Shown one piece after another: positions 17,112 through 26,678 of a stretch of 64,000 nucleotides of DNA. The notes beneath the pieces are model-generated. The model was not told the DNA's origin and ran no database searches. It saw only the letters and a program-made list of their open reading frames with translations. Position numbers and translations under genes: made by a program. The DNA lies in assembly GCF_018882445.1 (NCBI RefSeq), contig NZ_JACVOM010000001.1, forward strand, positions 558,001 through 622,000, written 5' to 3'. Every line of letters starts with the position of its first letter. The stretch's first letter is position 1. The DNA comes from Polynucleobacter sp. 15G-AUS-farblos. GTDB lineage: Bacteria; Pseudomonadota; Gammaproteobacteria; Burkholderiales; Burkholderiaceae.

Positions 17112-19055
17112 TTAGATCCTAATTTTGGTCACGAATTCCATTAATCCATTTACTGGAATTTTAAAAAAATCAGATTGACGGGCTGAGTTCTTCAGCATCC
17201 AGCTAAAGATAGTCTCTCGCCAAAGAGACATGCCCGATAACTCCTCCGGAGAAATAGCATCCCGAGAAACAAAAAAGGATGTGTCAGATAAGTCAAATTG
17301 CAAATCCAGTTTGGCAGCAATCAATTTGAGAATTTCCTGCATATCAGGGGATTCATTAAATCCAAATACCGCCCTCACAAGATGAATATTTTTCCCCAAC
17401 TCCACTGAGCTTATGCGCTCACTATCTTTAATATAAGGAACATCCCAAGTCACGATATTTAAAAAGAATATTCGCTCATGGATAACGTGGTTATGTTTAA
17501 TATTATCTGTAAATGCAATGGGCACAAATTCAATGTGTGAGTTTAGATAGACTGCTGTACCTGCAACCTGAGTAGGTGGGTTTTTCAATAAAGCAGTAAC
17601 AAATACATCTAACTTAACCCCGTCTTTTTTCACAATACTTTCTACGATTTTCTTCCCTTGATACCAGGTGATAAAGAAGAAGAAACAGACTCCGCCCACA
17701 AGCAATGGAAACCATCCACCATCAGCCACTTTAGCGGCATTTGCAATGAAAAACGTAGAGTCAATTGTCAAGAATAGCCCGATGATGAGTGTCACCAAGA
17801 TTCGATTCCATTTCCAAAAATATTGCATCACTAGCCACACCAAAATGGTTGTAGCAATCATGGTGGTAGTGACGGCAATTCCATAGGCAGCGGCTAGATT
17901 ATCTGCAGACTTGAAGACCAAGACCAAGCCCACCACGACAACAAATAAAGTCCAATTGACGATCGGTATATATATTTGACCAATCTGGCTATCTGAGGTG
18001 TGGCGAATATTCATACGAGGAATAAAGCCAAGTTGTATGGCCTGGCTGGTCATTGAAAATGCGCCTGAAATCACTGCTTGTGATGCGATGACGGTAGCAA
18101 TCGTGGCTAAGATTACCAAAGGAAATACAAATGCTTTTGGCACCATTAAGAAGAAAGGATTACTCACAGCGGCGGGATTTTGCAGCAGCATTGCCCCTTG
18201 CCCAAAGTAATTTAATAAGAGGCAAGGCATGACTAAAAAGAACCAAGCAAATCGAATGGAACGACTCCCAAACTGTCCCATGTCGGCATAGAGCGCTTCT
18301 GCACCTGTAAGTACCAGAAAAACAGCTCCAAGCACTATAAATCCTTGGGCTGAGTACTCTCTCATGAAATGAATGGCGTGGAATGGACTTACTGCACCCA
18401 AAATGACTGGGTTTTGCATTAGTTGATACAGACCCATGAGTCCGATTACTAAAAACCACAGAATCATGATGGGGCCAAATAAATTACCAACCATGCCGGT
18501 ACCTTTTTTCTGAATCAGAAAAAGTCCAAAAAGAATGGCGAGGGATATCGGTAAAACGTAATCCGCTAGTCCTGCTGATAAGACCTCTAGTCCTGCAACT
18601 GCCGATAAGACGGAGATGGCTGGAGTAATAATTGCATCACCATAAAACATACTTGCCCCAAAGATGCCCATCACAATAATGAAAGTGGCATGCTTTGAAC
18701 CTTTCGGCACCGTTTTTAGTGCCAGAGCCATGAGGGCTAAAATTCCACCTTCGCCATTGTTGTCAGCCCGCATGACAAGAACAACATACTTTAATGAGAC
18801 AACAATGATGAAGGACCACAAGATCATTGAAAGAATGCCGAACATAGCATTTGGGCTAAATGGGATGCCATGATCTGAGCTAAAACACTGCTGCAATGCA
18901 TACAAGGGGCTAGTTCCAATATCGCCAAATACAACCCCTGTTGCAGCAACCATGATGGAGATCAAGGACCCTTTTTTTAAATCCCCATTCTTCACGCTTA
19001 ATTCTATTGGCGGCAAAAGGCTGGCTGGTTTATTGGTTTGCATCGTATTCGGCAT
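17112..19055 (-). CDS. kup: Low-affinity potassium transporter Kup
   Basis: A 647-residue KUP/HAK/KT-family potassium:proton symporter. The N-terminal family signature GVVFGDIGTSPLYALQQCF is present, followed by about 12 membrane segments and a C-terminal cytoplasmic domain from about residue 475. The conserved GGEGGILALMALAL-type region appears as NNGEGGILALMALAL. The length is typical for the family. It stands alone, transcribed toward the DUF4239 gene with no gap. Confidence 0.95.
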   Translation of the reverse strand: MPNTMQTNKPASLLPPIELSVKNGDLKKGSLISIMVAATGVVFGDIGTSPLYALQQCFSSDHGIPFSPNAMFGILSMILWSFIIVVSLKYVVLVMRADNNGEGGILALMALALKTVPKGSKHATFIIVMGIFGASMFYGDAIITPAISVLSAVAGLEVLSAGLADYVLPISLAILFGLFLIQKKGTGMVGNLFGPIMILWFLVIGLMGLYQLMQNPVILGAVSPFHAIHFMREYSAQGFIVLGAVFLVLTGAEALYADMGQFGSRSIRFAWFFLVMPCLLLNYFGQGAMLLQNPAAVSNPFFLMVPKAFVFPLVILATIATVIASQAVISGAFSMTSQAIQLGFIPRMNIRHTSDSQIGQIYIPIVNWTLFVVVVGLVLVFKSADNLAAAYGIAVTTTMIATTILVWLVMQYFWKWNRILVTLIIGLFLTIDSTFFIANAAKVADGGWFPLLVGGVCFFFFITWYQGKKIVESIVKKDGVKLDVFVTALLKNPPTQVAGTAVYLNSHIEFVPIAFTDNIKHNHVIHERIFFLNIVTWDVPYIKDSERISSVELGKNIHLVRAVFGFNESPDMQEILKLIAAKLDLQFDLSDTSFFVSRDAISPEELSGMSLWRETIFSWMLKNSARQSDFFKIPVNGLMEFVTKIRI

Positions 19056-19124
19056 TGAGAGCCTTCGAGGTGAATTATTCCGAAGGAGACAGCATAACTG
19101 AAACTTGATGTGCTGTTTAGATTA

Positions 19125-20039
19125 TTACTTACCGAGGGTAGGCCCTTGCCAGGATTCCAAGAAAGACCTATAAAGACTGGCCATCTCTACCGGCTTTTCA
19201 AGCATGATTAAATGCGAGGCATTCGCGATGGAATAAGAAGTTGGTTTCTGAAATTTCTTATCCAAGAGAGGTCTTCCTGCAATATTGAAGATGCCATCCT
19301 CTACACCCCAGACAATAAAGGCAGGTTTAGGAAATTTATTGACAGCTTCTAATGCATTGAGATCGAGATTAACAATATTCCATACTTTTTGATAATGTAG
19401 ATTATTGACGGTGTACTCCCGCAGAATTTGTTGCTTAACTCCATCTGGAATGATGGGTGGCTTAGCGAATAGAAAGCTCATCTCTAAATCGAATTGGGTA
19501 TTCGTAGTCGGAATAAATGGATTCACACCCCCGACTATGGCATTGCGCACTTGAGGACTCCACCCAATAATTCCCAGTGGTGCCCCAATGAATCCCAAAC
19601 TCAAAACTTCTGTTGGGTATTGAGTGCTATAAATTGCTGCAATAGCCCCACCCATTGAATTACCAGCAATATGCAGCGGGGGTATTCCTAACTTGCGAAC
19701 AAAGAGGTGGAGTAAGTCAGCTTCATTAGTTAATTGATAGTCTTCAATTGCAAAACCCGTGCTCTGGCCATAACCAGGCAGATCGGGTGCGTAAACCATA
19801 AACCCCGCATCTGATAACTCACAGGCAAAATCTGCCCATTGCTCCTTTTGAGCAAATAGCCCATGAAGCAATAGGACCGGCTGCCCAGCTCCCATCTTGA
19901 AATACTTGATCGAACCTTTTTCAAGAGTCACCGCCTTCTCAACCACTTCACATGAGGGTGCTGCATTTTGCGCGTATACATGAACGCTGCATAAAGCAAT
20001 CAATAAAAAAGTAGTCAGCTTAAAGTAAATAGTTTTCAT
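19125..20039 (-). CDS. Exported alpha/beta hydrolase
   Basis: A 304-residue alpha/beta-hydrolase-fold enzyme with a signal peptide (residues 1-23, ending VYAQ). The oxyanion HG motif is LLHGLFAQKEQW, the nucleophile elbow is GNSMGGA, the acid is in WGVEDGIF, and the final histidine is in ASHLIMLEKP. The substrate cannot be deduced; esterase or lipase activity is likely. It begins 7 bases after the cytochrome b561 gene and is the last gene of the heme-protein operon. Confidence 0.82.
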   Translation of the reverse strand: MKTIYFKLTTFLLIALCSVHVYAQNAAPSCEVVEKAVTLEKGSIKYFKMGAGQPVLLLHGLFAQKEQWADFACELSDAGFMVYAPDLPGYGQSTGFAIEDYQLTNEADLLHLFVRKLGIPPLHIAGNSMGGAIAAIYSTQYPTEVLSLGFIGAPLGIIGWSPQVRNAIVGGVNPFIPTTNTQFDLEMSFLFAKPPIIPDGVKQQILREYTVNNLHYQKVWNIVNLDLNALEAVNKFPKPAFIVWGVEDGIFNIAGRPLLDKKFQKPTSYSIANASHLIMLEKPVEMASLYRSFLESWQGPTLGK

Positions 20040-20046
20040 ATCAGAC

Positions 20047-20685
20047 TTACTGAGTTAAAGCAGGCAAAGAGCCACTCACAACCATATAGAAGCAATAGAC
20101 CCAAGCCAAAATAAGCAATACCCCAATGAAATACTGCGGAAACCGAATGCCCTGCTCAGGCATTCCTTGCTTCTTGCCGCTAACCATGGCTCTTACTAAG
20201 TTTTCTTTTTGAAGCAAGCTCATGATGATAGCAGCGGCAATATGAATAATCACTAATGCCAAGGCTAGACTCGAAATTGCCTCATGCGCACCGCTCATGA
20301 AATCCCCAAGAAATTCTTTCACGCTCCAGTAACCACTTAATCCAATCAATAAAATCATGAACATCAGACCGAGCATCACAATCCCGCCCACAGGGTTATG
20401 CCCAGGATTGCTCTCTTGATGACCACTTAAAACGCCACTAAAGTGCTCCAGCATTGCTTTTGGACCCTTCACAAATTGGGTAAAACGGGCATATCTAGTG
20501 CCAATCAAGCCCCAGACCAGCCTAAACAGCACTAGAGCACAGGCAGAATATCCAAATGCGTAGTGAATCATCTGGAGTCGCTCGGTTTCAGAAGTAAGCC
20601 AAGCACCAGCAAAACAAATCACTAAGAGCCAATGAAAAACTCGGGTTGGAATATCCCAAACTAAGATAGTTTGCTTATCAGTCAT
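20047..20685 (-). CDS. Cytochrome b561-type membrane protein
   Basis: A 212-residue b-type cytochrome with four main membrane segments. It opens with the family's WDIPTRVFHWLLV, whose histidine is a likely heme ligand, and further histidines lie in GAHEAI and IHIAAAI. It probably passes quinol electrons to the periplasmic diheme cytochrome c encoded upstream, whose gene overlaps it by 4 bases. The same three-gene set (SHP, diheme cytochrome c, cytochrome b) is known from Rhodobacter sphaeroides. Confidence 0.85.
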   Translation of the reverse strand: MTDKQTILVWDIPTRVFHWLLVICFAGAWLTSETERLQMIHYAFGYSACALVLFRLVWGLIGTRYARFTQFVKGPKAMLEHFSGVLSGHQESNPGHNPVGGIVMLGLMFMILLIGLSGYWSVKEFLGDFMSGAHEAISSLALALVIIHIAAAIIMSLLQKENLVRAMVSGKKQGMPEQGIRFPQYFIGVLLILAWVYCFYMVVSGSLPALTQ

Positions 20686-21140
20686 TTTTTAGGTATCGCA
20701 ATATTCTTTTCACTAAAAATGCCTTCGGCAGCCGTGGTATGGCAAGCACCACAGTTAGCTGGGCTCTTGATGCCGGCTCGCTTCCAGACATCCGCTTTTA
20801 TCTCATCATGCTCACGAATAAACCAGGAGGTCTTGCTTATCCGATTCTCTGGTGCTGTCTCACTATATTTTTGTTTAGTGGCTGCATTTTTCTTCAACCA
20901 GATAGTAATTTCTGATTTCTCTTTTTCATCAATACTGGCATCTGTACCAAAATGTTTGCTAAGCCCACTCATGACATTTTGCCAACTCTTTTCACTTAGT
21001 AATCCCGGCGGGTATGCCATATGACAACTGGCACATTCGGCATCATAAGATTTAGGCATATCGGATGGCATAGGCATTTTGGCAGCAATGGCTGGACCTA
21101 CTAATAAAACAGCAAACAAGAATGTAAATACACTTTTCAT
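20682..21140 (-). CDS. Periplasmic diheme cytochrome c (DHC)
   Basis: A 152-residue exported protein (signal peptide to about residue 19, AIAA) with two heme-binding motifs, CASCH near residue 36 and CGACH near residue 132. It fits the DHC family that donates electrons to the oxygen-binding heme protein SHP. SHP is encoded 7 bases upstream and the membrane cytochrome b561 overlaps downstream. Confidence 0.88.
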   Translation of the reverse strand: MKSVFTFLFAVLLVGPAIAAKMPMPSDMPKSYDAECASCHMAYPPGLLSEKSWQNVMSGLSKHFGTDASIDEKEKSEITIWLKKNAATKQKYSETAPENRISKTSWFIREHDEIKADVWKRAGIKSPANCGACHTTAAEGIFSEKNIAIPKK

Positions 21141-21147
21141 TGGAATC

Positions 21148-21534
21148 TCACTTCACCGTCATTAGCCAGGCTAACACATCAGCCTTTTCTTGTGCATTAC
21201 ATTCGCGCCCAAGGACATCATTGCAATTACGCTTAAACCACTTATCTACCTTAGCTTCATCCGTAAAGCGTGCAGGATTTGCTGAAGGTGCAAGAGGTTT
21301 AATCACCTTGCCGGTGACAATATGCTTGGTATCGTGATTTGGAGGGGTTTCATGACAAGAGGCACAATTCCATTCCTTGCCATGCTTTGCATTAAAGAAC
21401 TGCTCGCCTCGGGCTATAGATGCCTTACCTGATTGAGCCTCATAGGTCTTTAAAAAATCTTGTGGCGTAGCTGCTTGAACCAATCCAGCTACCATCCATA
21501 AGCCAATTACCAGTAATTCTTTTTTAATGCACAT
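21148..21534 (-). CDS. SHP-like monoheme cytochrome c (DUF1924)
   Basis: A 128-residue exported cytochrome c with signal peptide ending LVQAA and one heme motif, CASCH near residue 57. The C-terminal segment FKRNCNDVLGRECNAQEKAD has the paired cysteines and asparagine characteristic of sphaeroides heme protein (SHP). In SHP an asparagine is the displaceable heme ligand, so the protein binds oxygen or nitric oxide. It is the first gene of the SHP-DHC-b561-hydrolase operon. The physiological role of SHP remains unclear. Confidence 0.82.
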   Translation of the reverse strand: MCIKKELLVIGLWMVAGLVQAATPQDFLKTYEAQSGKASIARGEQFFNAKHGKEWNCASCHETPPNHDTKHIVTGKVIKPLAPSANPARFTDEAKVDKWFKRNCNDVLGRECNAQEKADVLAWLMTVK

Positions 21535-21610
21535 TCATCATCTCCACAGAACCTACCCCTCTAGTATGCGCCTATAGAAATAGCTGCAGATGAATACATG
21601 AATAATTTAC

Positions 21611-21631
21611 TCAAGCTTACAAGAAGCTTGA
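21611..21631 (-). terminator. Weak hairpin after amidohydrolase gene
   Basis: TCAAGCTT (21611-21618) / AAGCTTGA (21624-21631) with a 5-base loop lies just past the amidohydrolase stop on the minus strand. The following bases are only moderately T-rich, so termination is uncertain. Confidence 0.4.
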
Positions 21632-21653
21632 AATACTACAGTTTTAATAAGTT

Positions 21654-23369
21654 TTACCAGCTCACTTGCTTGCCATCAATCCAAGTTTCTTTTACTTTAA
21701 TATTACGAATATCAGCCGGTGGAGTCTTGCGAGGATTCTTCTCGAGCACCACTAAATCAGCTTGCTTGCCAACTTCTAAACTACCAACGATATTGTCGGC
21801 AAAGATTTGGTATGCGGCATCGATGGTGATCGCTCGAATGGCGTCATCAACAGTCACTGTTTGGGTTGGCCCAAGCACTTTTTGAGGAGGCAACTGCCAT
21901 AAGCGCGTCACTTCTTCGCTGACATAATTCAAAGGTCCCACATTCGAGACTGGCGAATCACTATGCAGAGTAAATTTACCGCCAGCCCGCTTGAAGTCTC
22001 CAGCAGGGTCAATACGCTTAGCCCTCTCAGGCCCTATGATGTGATCATGAAACGCAGCACCCCAGTAATTCACATGGCCAATAGTAAAACTAGGAATCAC
22101 TCCTAACTGAACTGCCTTTTTCACTTGTGACTCATGGTTAACAGTAAAGTGCTCGATGCGTAAACGACGCTCTTGCGGCTTTGGATTGCCTGCTAATAAC
22201 TTAGAGTAACTATTTAATGCCTGATCAATCGCCTTATCGCCATTAGAGTGTGAAGAAATTTGCCAGCCTTGATCGAAATAGGATTTCATGGATGCATAAA
22301 TCTCTGCATCTTTGTAATTAAGCGCCCCACTCCACTTAGAACCCTTAGGATAGCTATAGGGATCATTGAGTGCGGCAGTTAAGCCTTGGGTGGAGCCATC
22401 AGTAATGTATTTAATACCAATAAATCGTAACTTATCGTCGCCGTCATTGGGTTTGATTGTGTTGTAGCCAGCAGGTAAGGCCTGACTAAATAAGTATCCT
22501 CTGACTCTAATAGGCGAGGCATTCTTTGCAAAAATATTTTTGTAAATAGCGATCTCTTTATCCACCCCAAAATTACCGCCAACACTCATCTCTGATGCGC
22601 TTGTTACTCCAGTTGAGGCCATTTTTTTCATAGTTCCCTGAACGGCAGAAAACAACTGGGCTTCACTAGGATTTGGCATTTTTGCCATGAATGGTAAAAA
22701 GCTTGGTGGCTCTATCAGCTTACCGGTGAGCTTACCCTTGGCATCTTTTACATATACTCCCCCACCAGCAGGATTTGGGGTTTTATCTGTAACGCCAGCA
22801 AGCTCTAGAGCCTTGTGATTGACGTAAGCGATATGACCTGACTGATTGACGATGAAGATAGGAACATCTTTAGAAACTTTATCCAATTCATCAGCAGTTA
22901 ATTCAGCCATAAATGGAGTGGTCCTTGATGGATCTACTCCAAATCCAAATAGCCAGCCTCCAGGCGGCACATTTTTTAGGCCAGCCTTAAGCTTCTGACT
23001 CAATGTATCCAGGGTGTCATAGGGCAAAGTAAAGTTACTTAAATTCAGTCCAAGACCTTCGAATACTGCAGTCAACATAATGTGTACATGTGGCTCAACA
23101 AAGCCCGGCATGAGAGTTTGGCCCTTCAGATCAATGAGCTTAGTAGATTTAGATTGCCACTGCTTTGTAATGGCATCTTTCTTTCCTAGGGCAACAATCT
23201 TTCCGTTTTGCACTGCTAGCGCATCCACCTCTTCATTCTTAGCATTCACCGTCACAATGGGGCCGCCAAAGAAAATGGTATCCGCATTAGAGTCAGCAGC
23301 ATTCACTAATGGATTTAGCACCAGCATGCAACACGCAGCGAGAGTGGATCTGAGAAATAAAGTCATCAA
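21654..23369 (-). CDS. Exported amidohydrolase (YtcJ/LAF3-like)
   Basis: A 571-residue metal-dependent amidohydrolase of the YtcJ-like group with a signal peptide (residues 1-24, VNAAD). The N-terminal strand LKGQTLMPGFVEPHVHI gives the HxH metal site. Later histidines lie in ISSHSNGDKAI and LRIEHFTV, and the terminal metal Asp in FTLHSDSPVSN. The C-terminal GSLEVGKQADLVVLEKNP is typical. The substrate is unknown. It is transcribed alone and could be periplasmic. Confidence 0.85.
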   Translation of the reverse strand: MMTLFLRSTLAACCMLVLNPLVNAADSNADTIFFGGPIVTVNAKNEEVDALAVQNGKIVALGKKDAITKQWQSKSTKLIDLKGQTLMPGFVEPHVHIMLTAVFEGLGLNLSNFTLPYDTLDTLSQKLKAGLKNVPPGGWLFGFGVDPSRTTPFMAELTADELDKVSKDVPIFIVNQSGHIAYVNHKALELAGVTDKTPNPAGGGVYVKDAKGKLTGKLIEPPSFLPFMAKMPNPSEAQLFSAVQGTMKKMASTGVTSASEMSVGGNFGVDKEIAIYKNIFAKNASPIRVRGYLFSQALPAGYNTIKPNDGDDKLRFIGIKYITDGSTQGLTAALNDPYSYPKGSKWSGALNYKDAEIYASMKSYFDQGWQISSHSNGDKAIDQALNSYSKLLAGNPKPQERRLRIEHFTVNHESQVKKAVQLGVIPSFTIGHVNYWGAAFHDHIIGPERAKRIDPAGDFKRAGGKFTLHSDSPVSNVGPLNYVSEEVTRLWQLPPQKVLGPTQTVTVDDAIRAITIDAAYQIFADNIVGSLEVGKQADLVVLEKNPRKTPPADIRNIKVKETWIDGKQVSW

Positions 23370-23505
23370 TGAACTCCGTAAGGTAAAAACCGCAAATAAT
23401 TAACTCTCATCATAGTGGATGAGAGTCTATTTTTATAATTGAAGGGCTCTGGCAGTCATCAGAATATTATGGGACTGATTAATAAGCGCTCAGTGAATAA
23501 ATATA

Positions 23506-24600
23506 CTAAGCCCAAAATTCTTTAATTTTTGAAGCCTCTACTTTAGCTCGTTGATACCCTATCCGCAACGCGCCTGCAATCTGTTTTGGGTCAAGGAGGT
23601 TTAATCCTGGAGGGGTACCCGCAACAATCCAGAGCACTTTTGTACCCGTGGCTTCCACATCTTTTATGTTTTGAGCAATAGGATGTGGAATATTGGTCAA
23701 GATTGCACCTGTTACTCCATCAGTTAATGTAATAACTAAGGTTCTTTTAGAGCCAGCCACCACATCGATATGAGCAGGATTAGAACAAATACCGCCGTCC
23801 ATTACATAACGTTGCCCCAATAGGGTTGGACCATCAACCCCTGGTAGCGAGCTACTGGCAGCTGCACCGTGCGCCAAGGGAATATTATTTTTTCTAGCAA
23901 CGTCTTGGCCAATAACCAATCTCTCTCCTGAATAGCAATCAATCCCGGTTGTAAACATCCGAGCAGTAGGCCAATCTTTTTTACTATCCCCAGTTAAGAG
24001 AGCTGCAAGCTGCTCAATACGACTACCATTTAATTTATTGTCAGCAGCCAATGCCGCTGCACCAATAATTTGGCGAGTTTTAGTACTACCATCTACCGCA
24101 CTCATATTGATTTGAGCTGCGCGCATCTGACTCAGATTGGGACTGGTGACGGGCGCAATCTTAGCTAAGATTTGTGGAAACTTTCCAAAGAAATCGAACT
24201 CAGCACGTAAGCGACCAAACTCCCCGGACAATAGTGAGGAGCCCATGTATGCACCTGCAGACGTACCAACAACCATCTCAGGAATATTGGCCATATCTAA
24301 ACCTGCCTCGTATAGACCATGAAAGAATCCGCAATACCAAGCAATGTAATACTCTCCGCCGCCGCCAAGCACCATGGTCCGATCAAGTCCTTTGGCCAAC
24401 TTTGATACCGTGGGCTTACTAGCAATCGGAACAGATAAACCATCTTTAGAGAATAATTTTTGAGAAATATCAGCTGCTGCAGCTTCAAGCTTAGCTTCTG
24501 AATTTGAAATGGCATGAGATGTTGGAATACTCATGCCCGAGCCACCAACTACTGCTGCCGTACCTGCGACTGTTGTTTTCAGAAAATGACGTCGAGACAT
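23506..24600 (-). CDS. Tat-exported patatin-like phospholipase
   Basis: A 364-residue protein with a twin-arginine signal, SRRHFLKTTVAGTAAVVG. The patatin fold has a glycine-rich oxyanion loop GGGGEYYIAWYCGFFHG, the nucleophile Ser in GTSAGA, and the catalytic Asp in VMDGGI. It should be an exported Ser-Asp dyad lipase or acyl hydrolase, folded before export and possibly cofactor-free. No partner gene is adjacent. Confidence 0.88.
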   Translation of the reverse strand: MSRRHFLKTTVAGTAAVVGGSGMSIPTSHAISNSEAKLEAAAADISQKLFSKDGLSVPIASKPTVSKLAKGLDRTMVLGGGGEYYIAWYCGFFHGLYEAGLDMANIPEMVVGTSAGAYMGSSLLSGEFGRLRAEFDFFGKFPQILAKIAPVTSPNLSQMRAAQINMSAVDGSTKTRQIIGAAALAADNKLNGSRIEQLAALLTGDSKKDWPTARMFTTGIDCYSGERLVIGQDVARKNNIPLAHGAAASSSLPGVDGPTLLGQRYVMDGGICSNPAHIDVVAGSKRTLVITLTDGVTGAILTNIPHPIAQNIKDVEATGTKVLWIVAGTPPGLNLLDPKQIAGALRIGYQRAKVEASKIKEFWA

Positions 24601-24709
24601 TGCCTACCTTTTTAAAAGACTCTCGATCAATATATCACCCCATGAAAAGGGGCTATGTGACAAAAATTTTAAGACCTTACCTTAAGCAACCTGTATGTGC
24701 AACTACTAA

Positions 24710-25252
24710 TTAATGGTTTTTATGGGCCGAAGTTACCAACTTTTCAGTGTAGGCAATTGCCACTGCTGAAAGCACAAAGGTGATATGTATCAAGGTTTGC
24801 CACATCAGGGTTTTTTCATCATATGAAGCAGCATTAATAAACGTTTTTAGCAAATGAATTGATGAGATACCAATGATGGCCGTTGCCAACTTCACCTTCA
24901 GCACGCCGGCATTGACATGTGACAACCACTCAGGTTGATCTGGGTGGTTCTGCAACTCCAATCGAGAAACAAAGGTCTCCCAACCACCCACAATGACCAT
25001 AACCAATAAGTTAGAGATCATCACCACATCAATTAAACCTAACACAATGAGCATCAATGCCGTTTCAGTGATGGTCTTATTGGCCATCATGCTCATGAGA
25101 TGAACTAGCTCTAACCAAAACTGCCAAACATAGACGCCTTGAGCAACAATAAGGCCAATATATAAGGGCGCCTGTAACCAGCGGGACATAAATATCCAAC
25201 GCGGTAATGGACGTAATTTTTTGTCTATATAGGTTTGTTTATCGTCATTCAT
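24710..25252 (-). CDS. YqhA (UPF0114) family membrane protein
   Basis: A 180-residue inner-membrane protein with three to four hydrophobic segments. The conserved features of the UPF0114/YqhA family are present: an N-terminal [36 protein letters not shown] in the middle, and [18 protein letters not shown] later. The function of the family is unknown. Confidence 0.85.
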   Translation of the reverse strand: MNDDKQTYIDKKLRPLPRWIFMSRWLQAPLYIGLIVAQGVYVWQFWLELVHLMSMMANKTITETALMLIVLGLIDVVMISNLLVMVIVGGWETFVSRLELQNHPDQPEWLSHVNAGVLKVKLATAIIGISSIHLLKTFINAASYDEKTLMWQTLIHITFVLSAVAIAYTEKLVTSAHKNH

Positions 25253-25278
25253 GATGAGATTCTATCCCTGTTTTCGTT

Positions 25279-25346
25279 CTGGGTTTACCCACTCAATACT
25301 TGGTAATTAGATCATGATTTTAAGCTTGCGGGTAAGTGGAACCCAG
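25279..25346. repeat. Interrupted inverted repeat after ndh
   Basis: CTGGGTT (25279-25285) with TACCC (25286-25290) faces GGGTA (25330-25334) and AACCCAG (25340-25346). The arms pair with a small bulge around a 39-base loop, just downstream of the ndh stop on the minus strand. It lacks a U-run. It may slow transcription or protect the ndh mRNA end. Confidence 0.35.
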
Positions 25347-25348
25347 CA

Positions 25349-26671
25349 CTAATGCAGCTTGACGATAGAGTGGGTCCTGCGATGAATCGATCGACTCAAA
25401 GTATCCAGAAAAACTTTAAACCAACCATGCAGAGCTAGTTGATGCATTTTATACAGGCTGACATACATCATCTTGGCAAAGAGTCCTTCAACCATGAGGC
25501 TCCCACCAATGAGGCCACCCATCATGCTCCCCACACTACTGTATTCTCCAAGCGACACTAAGGAACCAAAGTCTTTATATTTATATGGCTTGAGAGCTTG
25601 ATTATTCATAATCCGGTTAATTTGCTTATACAAGTGCGTTGCTTGCTGATGAGCTGCTTGGGCCCGTGGTGGAACAATGCCGCCTTTGCCATTATTTGCC
25701 TCAGGCCAGGGACATGCAGCACAATCACCGATCGCAAAGATATTGGGATCTAATGTGGTCTGTAAGGTTGGCAAGACTACAAGCTGGTTAACATGATTAG
25801 TCTCCAGACCCCCAATACCCTTGAGGAAATCAGGCGCCTTAACTCCTGCAGCCCAAACAATCAACTCCGCTGGTACCTCAACACCATTGGCAAGCACAAC
25901 TTTATCTGCCTCAACTTTTTGTACCTTGGCATTTGTCATTACTTCAACACCCAGATCAGACAATAATTTATCTGCCGCAGTGGATATACGTGGTGAAAGC
26001 GCTGGCAATATTTGAGGGGCAGCCTCAATTAAAGCAACCTTTAAATCTTTTTCAGGATCTACCCTATCCATTCCGAAAGAAATGATGGCGCGAGTAGTGC
26101 GATGTAGCTCAGCGGCGAGCTCAACACCGGTTGCCCCTGCTCCAATAATGGCAACCTTTAATTGATGGGGGGCTAAGGGAGTAGTCTGCGCTTGTGCTCG
26201 TAGGCAAGCATTCACTAAGCGGAGATGGAATCGTTTCGCATCTCCCATCGACTCGAGTCGTTGAGCATATTGTTGGACGCCCTGTGTACCAAAGTCATTG
26301 GTTAAGCTACCAATTGCAATGACTAATGTGTCATAAGAAATAGTTTGCATTGGAGTAACCAATTCACCTGAATCATCAACATAAGCAGATATTTGAATTT
26401 GCTTCTTTTCTCGATCAATACTAGTTAGCTCACCCATGCGGAATTTAAAATGATGCCAATGCGCTTGGGCAATGTAATCTAACTCTTGATCCGCCAGATC
26501 CATTGATCCAGCCGCCACTTCATGTAATTTAGGCTTCCAGATATGCGTTCTATTTTTATCAACCAAGGTCACTTGAACTTTATTTGCATTGAAGCGATCT
26601 CCCAGCTTAGTAGCCAACTCCAGTCCGCCAGCACCCCCACCTACGATAACGATTCGATGTGCGTGAGACAT
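25349..26671 (-). CDS. ndh: Type II NADH dehydrogenase (NDH-2)
   Basis: A 440-residue single-subunit NADH:quinone oxidoreductase without proton pumping. There are two nucleotide-binding folds: FAD at IVIVGGGAGGLELATKLG (start of protein) and NADH at AIIGAGATGVELAAEL (about residue 174). The family strand FAIGDCAACPWPE and the C-terminal membrane-anchoring helices (LYKMHQLALHGWFKVFL) are present. It lies 7 bases after hemE on the same strand, at the left edge of the photosynthesis cluster. In phototrophs NDH-2 can help balance the NADH/quinone pool. Confidence 0.88.
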   Translation of the reverse strand: MSHAHRIVIVGGGAGGLELATKLGDRFNANKVQVTLVDKNRTHIWKPKLHEVAAGSMDLADQELDYIAQAHWHHFKFRMGELTSIDREKKQIQISAYVDDSGELVTPMQTISYDTLVIAIGSLTNDFGTQGVQQYAQRLESMGDAKRFHLRLVNACLRAQAQTTPLAPHQLKVAIIGAGATGVELAAELHRTTRAIISFGMDRVDPEKDLKVALIEAAPQILPALSPRISTAADKLLSDLGVEVMTNAKVQKVEADKVVLANGVEVPAELIVWAAGVKAPDFLKGIGGLETNHVNQLVVLPTLQTTLDPNIFAIGDCAACPWPEANNGKGGIVPPRAQAAHQQATHLYKQINRIMNNQALKPYKYKDFGSLVSLGEYSSVGSMMGGLIGGSLMVEGLFAKMMYVSLYKMHQLALHGWFKVFLDTLSRSIHRRTHSIVKLH

Positions 26672-26678
26672 ATTTACC

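Noticed and set aside
24640..24665. CCCC-ATGAAAA-GGGG hairpin upstream of the patatin gene
   Set aside because: Only a 4-bp GC stem with no U-run, and it lies on the 5' side of the gene. Likely chance.
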